64,000 bases of DNA. Source: Methylobacterium bullatum (GTDB taxonomy: Bacteria; Pseudomonadota; Alphaproteobacteria; Rhizobiales; Beijerinckiaceae). The DNA lies in NCBI GenBank assembly GCA_902712845.1, contig LR743504.1, positions 4,500,001 to 4,564,000 of the forward strand, written 5' to 3'. Position numbers and translations under genes: made by a program. This document shows, piece by piece, positions 59,439 to 64,000 of this stretch. The notes under the pieces are model-generated. The model was not told the origin of the DNA. It saw only the letters and a program-made list of their open reading frames with translations, and ran no database searches. The stretch's first letter is position 1; each line of letters opens with the position of its first letter.

Positions 59439-60434
59439 TCAGGCCTCGAAACGCTCGGGCCGGCGATGTTCGCCGACGATGCGGCGGACCGTACCTGTGG
59501 CGGAACGGTAGATGACCGTCTCGGTCACGATCATGCCGGACTTGAACCGCACGCCCTGCAGGAGCGCACCGTCGGTGACGCCGGTGGCGGCTACGATCAC
59601 GTCGCCCCGCGCCATGTCGGCGAGCTCGTACTTCCGGTTCGGATCGCTGATACCCATGCGGGCCGCGCGCTCGCGCTTGTCGTGGCTGTCGAGGATCAGC
59701 CGGCCCTGCATGTGGCCGCCGATGCAGCGCAGGACGCCGGCCGCGATGACGCCTTCGGGCGCCGCACCGATGCCGAGATAGATGTCGGCGCCGGTCTCGT
59801 CGGGGCTCGTCGTGTGGATGATGCCGGCGATGTCGCCGTCCGAGATCAGGCGGATTCCCGCCCCGGTCTCGCGCACGGCCGCCACGAGGGCCATGTGGCG
59901 CGGCCGGTCGAGGATGATCGCGGTGATCTCGGAGGGGTCGCAGCCCTTGTGCCGGGCGAGCGCGGCGATGTTGTCGGCCGGGCTGGCGTCGAGATCGACG
60001 AGGCCCTGGGGATAGCCGGGGCCGATGGCGATCTTCTGCATGTATACGTCGGGCGCCGCCAGCAGCGACCCGTGCTCGGCGAGCGCCATCACCGCGATGG
60101 CGCCGGGCATGTCCTTGGCGCAGAGGGTCGTCCCCTCCAGGGGATCGACGGCGATGTCGACCTTCGGGCCGGCGCCGGTGCCGAGCTGCTCGCCGATATA
60201 GAGCATCGGCGCCTCGTCGCGCTCGCCCTCGCCGATGACGATGGTGCCGTTGATGGGCAGGAGGTTGAGCTCGCGCCGCATGGCATCGACGGCGGCCTGG
60301 TCGGCCTCCTTCTCCCGGCCCTGCCCGCGCAGGCGGGCGGCGGCGATGGCGGCGCGCTCGGTCACCCGCGCCAGTTCGAGGCTCATGGTGCGGGACACCG
60401 GACGTCCCACTCCCCCGACGATATCGTCCGCCAT
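59439..60434 (-). CDS. glpX: Fructose-1,6-bisphosphatase class II
   Basis: This 331-residue enzyme is of the Li+-sensitive GlpX family. Its motifs are VTERAAIAAARLRGQG, INGTIVIGEGERDEAPMLYIGE, VDIAVDPLEGTTLCA (metal site), ITAIILDRPRHMALVAAVRE, GIGAAPEGVIAAGVLRCIGG and the C-terminal FKSGMIVTETVIYRS. It dephosphorylates fructose-1,6-bisphosphate, and often sedoheptulose-1,7-bisphosphate, in gluconeogenesis and sugar-phosphate cycles. It lies 48 bases after hom on the same strand, a conserved pair in alphaproteobacteria. Confidence 0.97.
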   Translation of the reverse strand: MADDIVGGVGRPVSRTMSLELARVTERAAIAAARLRGQGREKEADQAAVDAMRRELNLLPINGTIVIGEGERDEAPMLYIGEQLGTGAGPKVDIAVDPLEGTTLCAKDMPGAIAVMALAEHGSLLAAPDVYMQKIAIGPGYPQGLVDLDASPADNIAALARHKGCDPSEITAIILDRPRHMALVAAVRETGAGIRLISDGDIAGIIHTTSPDETGADIYLGIGAAPEGVIAAGVLRCIGGHMQGRLILDSHDKRERAARMGISDPNRKYELADMARGDVIVAATGVTDGALLQGVRFKSGMIVTETVIYRSATGTVRRIVGEHRRPERFEA

Positions 60435-60482
60435 CCTGGTCCCGTCCCTTACCTGGTGTCTGGGCCGCGATGGGCGGCCTTC

Positions 60483-61805
60483 TTATTCGCGTTCGATCCG
60501 GATCAATTGCGGCGCCTCGGCGAGGAGACCATCGGCCGCGATGGCGTCGAGCGCCGCGCGGATGGTCCCTTCGGTGGCGGCGTAGGTGATCAGCACCAGG
60601 GGCACCGGCTGGCCTGAGCGGCCATGCGGGTCCTTGCTGGCGGCGCTCTCCGAGCGGCGCTGCAGGATGCTCTCGATGGAGATGTCGCGCTCGGCCATCC
60701 GCGTGGCGACGCCGGCCGCGACGCCGGGACGGTCGTGCACGGTGAGACGGATGTAGTAGCCGCCCTCGTGCCGCTGCATCGCCACACGCTCCGACGGGGC
60801 GAGGCTCGCGGCGGGGCGTCCGAAGGTCGGGCGCGCGACGCCGGCCGCGATGTCGGCGATGTCGGCCACCACCGCCGAGGCGGTCGCCTCGCCGCCGGCT
60901 CCCGGGCCGATCAGGGTGAGTTCACCCACAGCATCGGCATCGATGGTGACGGCGTTGGTGACGCCCATCACCTGGGCGATGGCGGAGGATTTCGGCACCA
61001 TGGTCGGGTGGACGCGCTGCTCGATGCCGCCGTCCGCCACCTGCGCGACGCCGAGGAGCTTGATCCGGTAGCCGAGCTCTTCGGCCATGGTGAGATCGAG
61101 GGGCTGGATCGCCGAGATGCCCTCCACCGAGACGCCCTCGGCGTCGATCTCGACCCCGAAAGCGAGGCTGACCAGGATGGCGAGCTTGTGGGCGGTGTCG
61201 AACCCCTCGACGTCGAAGGTCGGGTCGGCCTCGGCATAGCCGAGCGCCTGCGCGTCCTTGAGGCAGGCCTCGAAGGTCAGGCCCTCGCGCTCCATCCGGG
61301 TGAGGATGTAGTTGCAGGTGCCGTTCATGATTCCGTAGACGCGCGACACGGCATTGCCGGTGAGCCCCTCGCGCAGGACCTTGATGACGGGGATGCCGCC
61401 GGCGACGGAGGCCTCGTAGGCGAGGGTCACGCCCTTTGCCTCGGCGGCTTTCGACAGGGCCGCACCATGATGGGCGAGCAGCGCCTTGTTGGCGGTGACC
61501 ACGTGCTTCCCGGCGGCGATGGCGGCTTCCACCGTCGCCTTGGCCGGGCCTTCCGAGCCGCCGATGAGCTCCACCACGCAATCGACCTCGCCCGATGAGG
61601 CCAGGGCCACCGGATCGTCGAACCAGGTCACGCCGGAAAGATCGAGGCCGCGGTCGCGGGTCTTGTCGCGGGAGGAGACGGCGGTGACGCGCACCTCGCG
61701 GCCCGTGGCGCCGGCAATGGCCTCTGCGCGGCGAGCCACCATCCGGACGACGGAAGCACCGACGGTGCCGAGACCGGCGACGCCGAGGCGGAGGCTCTGT
61801 GACAT
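60483..61805 (-). CDS. hom: Homoserine dehydrogenase
   Basis: This 440-residue NAD(P)H-dependent enzyme makes homoserine for threonine and methionine. The nucleotide fold is LRLGVAGLGTVGASVVRMV. The catalytic domain carries HVVTANKALLAHHGAAL, VAGGIPVIKVLREGLTGNAVSRVYGIMNGTCNYILTRM and GYAEADPTFDVEGFDTAHKLAIL. A C-terminal ACT domain (YIRLTVHDRPGVAAGVATRMAERDISIESI) gives feedback control. It is the first gene of the hom-glpX-GNAT unit. Confidence 0.97.
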   Translation of the reverse strand: MSQSLRLGVAGLGTVGASVVRMVARRAEAIAGATGREVRVTAVSSRDKTRDRGLDLSGVTWFDDPVALASSGEVDCVVELIGGSEGPAKATVEAAIAAGKHVVTANKALLAHHGAALSKAAEAKGVTLAYEASVAGGIPVIKVLREGLTGNAVSRVYGIMNGTCNYILTRMEREGLTFEACLKDAQALGYAEADPTFDVEGFDTAHKLAILVSLAFGVEIDAEGVSVEGISAIQPLDLTMAEELGYRIKLLGVAQVADGGIEQRVHPTMVPKSSAIAQVMGVTNAVTIDADAVGELTLIGPGAGGEATASAVVADIADIAAGVARPTFGRPAASLAPSERVAMQRHEGGYYIRLTVHDRPGVAAGVATRMAERDISIESILQRRSESAASKDPHGRSGQPVPLVLITYAATEGTIRAALDAIAADGLLAEAPQLIRIERE

Positions 61806-61992
61806 GGACGCGATCCGTATCTGACTTCGCTCGGCCGAGCGCGGGTTGCCCGTCGTCCAAGCCTATGCGCGACGCCGCTCCTTCGAACGGCCGGCTCTTC
61901 TGCAACGAATCCCTGTGGGGTGCAAGAAAACCCGTGGTTCCTCGCGACGCGGCGTCGAGCGGGAAAATGGGGAAACGACGGAGCCGTCCTCC

Positions 61993-62715
61993 TCAGGGCA
62001 CGGAACGCCGGTCCTCCACCGCTGCCTCGAAGCGCCACGCCGTGGCGATGAGGCCGTACAGGACGGCGGCGTTAAGGCAATGCCAGAGGAAATGGGTACC
62101 CATGGGCAGGCTCGGGCAGAGGGCGGCGTCCAGGGTCCGGAAGGTCAGGGAGAGGGCGAACAGCGCGGCGATGGCGAGGAGCGAGAGGCCGGCGCGGCGA
62201 CGGGCCCGACCAAGCGAACAGGTCTGGGGCATCAGCAGGCCGGTAGCGACGCCGACGAGGGCGAGGATGGCGGGCGCGTAGGCGATGGAGCCGTTGCTCA
62301 AGCGGTCGACGGATTGGCCCGTGAGCGCGTCGAGGCCCGGTTCCAGCCCGGCCGCGAAGCCGGCAAAGCCGAGCGTCGCCAGGATCGCCGGAACGACGGC
62401 GAGCCCGAGGAGACGTCGAAGGGCGAGGAAGAAATAGGCGTAGATGAAGAGGGCGATGGGGATGACGTCGGCGAGCATAGCCCAGCGGACGGCGACGGTA
62501 TGGAACAGGAACGAGCCGATGCCGACGAGGGCGACGAGCCCGGCCAGCGCCGTCACCGCCCGGTCGCGTTTTGGGCCGGAGCCGGCGAGGCGAAAGGCCA
62601 GGAACGCCGCCACGATGAAGGCGGCGTTGGAGGCGGCGTTCAGCGGCTCGGCCCAGAAGCTCGCATCCCCGCGCTCGCAATAGGCCCGGATCGGTGCGAA
62701 CCAGCCGTCGGACAT
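61993..62715 (-). CDS. Ceramidase-family membrane protein (PF05875 type)
   Basis: This 240-residue, seven-helix membrane protein of the alkaline ceramidase/CREST group has the N-terminal signature YCERGDASFWAEPLNAASNAAFI. It carries the metal and catalytic motifs GIGSFLFHTVAVRWAMLADVIPIALF (Ser, His, Asp) and, at the end, GTHFLWHCLNAAVLYGL (His, His). All catalytic residues known for the family are present, so it is probably an active zinc hydrolase on a long-chain amide or similar lipid. The true substrate in this organism is unknown. It is divergent from xthA. Confidence 0.88.
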   Translation of the reverse strand: MSDGWFAPIRAYCERGDASFWAEPLNAASNAAFIVAAFLAFRLAGSGPKRDRAVTALAGLVALVGIGSFLFHTVAVRWAMLADVIPIALFIYAYFFLALRRLLGLAVVPAILATLGFAGFAAGLEPGLDALTGQSVDRLSNGSIAYAPAILALVGVATGLLMPQTCSLGRARRRAGLSLLAIAALFALSLTFRTLDAALCPSLPMGTHFLWHCLNAAVLYGLIATAWRFEAAVEDRRSVP

Positions 62716-62801
62716 CCTGTTTTCCTCCCCCGCGCATGCCTTGCCAGCCCGACGCGAAGGCCCGATGACGGGCGGCCCTCTCCGACCGGATCTCAGAGCC
62801 C

Positions 62802-63596
62802 ATGCGGATCGCCACCTGGAACGTCAATTCGATCAAGCAGCGGGTCGGCCATCTCGTCGGCTTCCTCCACGAGGCCAAGCCCGACGTGGTCTGCCTGCAG
62901 GAGTTGAAATGCCAGGACGAGGGCTTTCCCCGCGCCGAGATCGAGGCTGCGGGCTATGCCGTCGAGACCCTGGGGCAGAAGGCCTATAACGGCGTGGCGC
63001 TGCTGGTGCGGGCGCCGCTCACCATGAGCCAGGTCCGCCGCGGCCTGCCCGGCGACGAGACCGACGAGCAATCCCGCTACATCGAGGCGCTGATCTCGGG
63101 GGAGGACGTGGCACCCGTGCGGGTGGCCTCGATCTACCTGCCCAACGGCAATCCGACGCCGGGGCCGAAATACACCTACAAGCTCGGCTTCATGGAGCGG
63201 TTGCGGACGCATGCGCGCGCGCTCCTCGCCGACGAGGAGGCCCTGGTGCTGGCGGGCGACTACAACGTGATCCCCGAGCCCGAGGACGCGGCGGACGCCG
63301 CCGCCTGGGTGAACGACGCGCTGTTCCTGCCCGAGACTCGTTCCGCCTTCCGCGCGCTCCTCGCCGAAGGATTCACCGAGGCCCTGCGCGCCTGCGACCC
63401 GAGGGCTGGCCTCTACACGTTCTGGGATTACCAGGCCGGCTGCTGGCAGCGGAACCAGGGTATCCGCATCGACCACCTGCTCCTCTCGCCCCAGGCCGCC
63501 GACCGTCTGGTCTCGGCTTCCGTGCAGAAGCATCTGCGTGGCCTGGAAAAGCCCTCCGACCACGTGCCCGTGACGATCGAGCTTCGACCGCGCTGA
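62802..63596 (+). CDS. xthA: Exodeoxyribonuclease III
   Basis: This 264-residue AP endonuclease and 3'-5' exonuclease acts in base-excision repair. It starts MRIATWNVNSIKQRVGHLVGFL. The metal-binding Glu is in VVCLQELKCQDEGFP, followed by YNGVALLVRAPL and the catalytic Asp/Asn in VLAGDYNVIPEPEDA. The His-Asp pair is at SDHVPVTIEL and the DNA-binding WDYQAGCWQRNQGIRIDHLLLS block is intact. Length and motifs are standard. Confidence 0.97.
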   Translation: MRIATWNVNSIKQRVGHLVGFLHEAKPDVVCLQELKCQDEGFPRAEIEAAGYAVETLGQKAYNGVALLVRAPLTMSQVRRGLPGDETDEQSRYIEALISGEDVAPVRVASIYLPNGNPTPGPKYTYKLGFMERLRTHARALLADEEALVLAGDYNVIPEPEDAADAAAWVNDALFLPETRSAFRALLAEGFTEALRACDPRAGLYTFWDYQAGCWQRNQGIRIDHLLLSPQAADRLVSASVQKHLRGLEKPSDHVPVTIELRPR

Positions 63597-63755
63597 ACGA
63601 GGCCCGAGCTAGTGACGTTCCGGGCGTGACCACTTGGACGAAGGAATGATCTCTCATCGGACCCGTTCGGAGACGATCCTCCGTCACCGGGCGGTCATGC
63701 ACATGCCGTAACGGCCCTGGAATCGATCACGCCAACCAGCGACGCGAGACCCCGC

Positions 63756-64000
63756 ATGACGCGCGCAGCACGGGCCATCCGCCGCGAGACGAATCTGGGT
63801 CTCACCCAGGCCGTCCATCGCAACCGGGCCTTCTCGAAGGCGGGAGTGTCGGAACGCCTGTTCACGGCGGCCTTCAGCGGTCTGGTCTATCCGCAGATCT
63901 GGGAAGACCCGGTGGTGGACATGGCGGCGCTTCGGCTGCGGCCGGAGGACCACGTCGTCACCATCGCCTCGGGGGGTTGCAACGCGCTCTCCTACCTCAC
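63756..64000 (+). CDS. btaA: BtaA-like 3-amino-3-carboxypropyltransferase, N-terminal part (cut by window edge)
   Basis: The first 81 codons are visible. They include RNRAFSKAGVSERLFTAAFSGLVYPQIWEDPVVD and the SAM-binding start DHVVTIASGGCNALSYL. This is the DUF3419/BtaA family, which transfers the aminocarboxypropyl group of SAM to diacylglycerol, the first step of betaine lipid (DGTS) synthesis, normally followed by btaB. Betaine lipids usually replace phospholipids under phosphate limitation. The frame has the family start and no stop before the edge. BtaB cannot be checked here. Confidence 0.88.
   Translation, partial: MTRAARAIRRETNLGLTQAVHRNRAFSKAGVSERLFTAAFSGLVYPQIWEDPVVDMAALRLRPEDHVVTIASGGCNALSYL

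Overview
The window is 64 kb of GC-rich DNA from an alphaproteobacterium of the order Rhizobiales. A Methylobacterium-type organism (Methylobacteriaceae) is the best guess. That placement is an inference from gene order (pal-cpoB-tilS-ftsH-glmM, gyrA-coaD-ppi, hom-glpX), Omp25/31-type porins, DUF6894 and DUF4174 proteins, a GTTC-N7-GTTC operator at ssb, a ROSE-like leader on hsp20, and dispersed palindromic intergenic repeats of a kind common in this order. No rRNA operon, canonical tRNA, CRISPR array or prophage was seen.

Layout. Positions 1-5 kb hold a cut-off secreted coiled-coil protein, an HNH endonuclease and three outer-membrane beta-barrel genes. Positions 5-12 kb are a conserved envelope and housekeeping block on the minus strand (glmM, ftsH, tilS, cpoB, pal). 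Positions 12-19 kb hold small signalling genes (Hpt, receiver, PAS-GGDEF), hemC, two small one-helix membrane proteins, a Kdo-hydroxylase-like gene and hsp20 with a probable RNA thermometer. Positions 19-25 kb hold a hydrolase, hisN, an AI-2E-type transporter and an xre-pxpA pair.

The centre of interest is 24.7-27.4 kb: a bacterial Ro60 orthologue (TROVE plus vWA protein, rsr) directly preceded on the same strand by five Y-RNA-like elements. Each has the same two-part Ro-type stem and a GGUUAUC box. The elements grade from simple Y-like hairpins (A, B), through one with T-arm-like and acceptor-like hairpins (C), to a complete circularly permuted tRNA mimic (E). Element D carries a 104-bp dispersed palindromic repeat inside its tRNA-like part. 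A sigma70-like promoter lies just upstream of the first element.

Positions 27-34 kb hold pncB, an IS110-family element sitting in a dispersed palindromic repeat, a PNPOx-type stress protein, mrp, mobA, a stray duplicate of the mobA tail, DUF6894 and an L,D-transpeptidase lipoprotein. Positions 35-43 kb hold two cyclophilins, coaD, gyrA, a YciI protein, a HAD hydrolase and ssb. Positions 43-52 kb hold a CurA-like reductase, DUF4174, a Gly-rich protein, a phosphodiester glycosidase, an OYE reductase, prpE, a divergent pair of DUF465 proteins, and purE-purK. Positions 52.8-54.1 kb are decayed DNA: a frameshifted araC-type gene and an AT-rich stretch. Positions 54-64 kb hold a TPR lipoprotein, a hybrid histidine kinase, a truncated orphan ParD, hom-glpX-GNAT (the GNAT has an in-frame amber codon), a ceramidase-family protein, xthA and the start of btaA.
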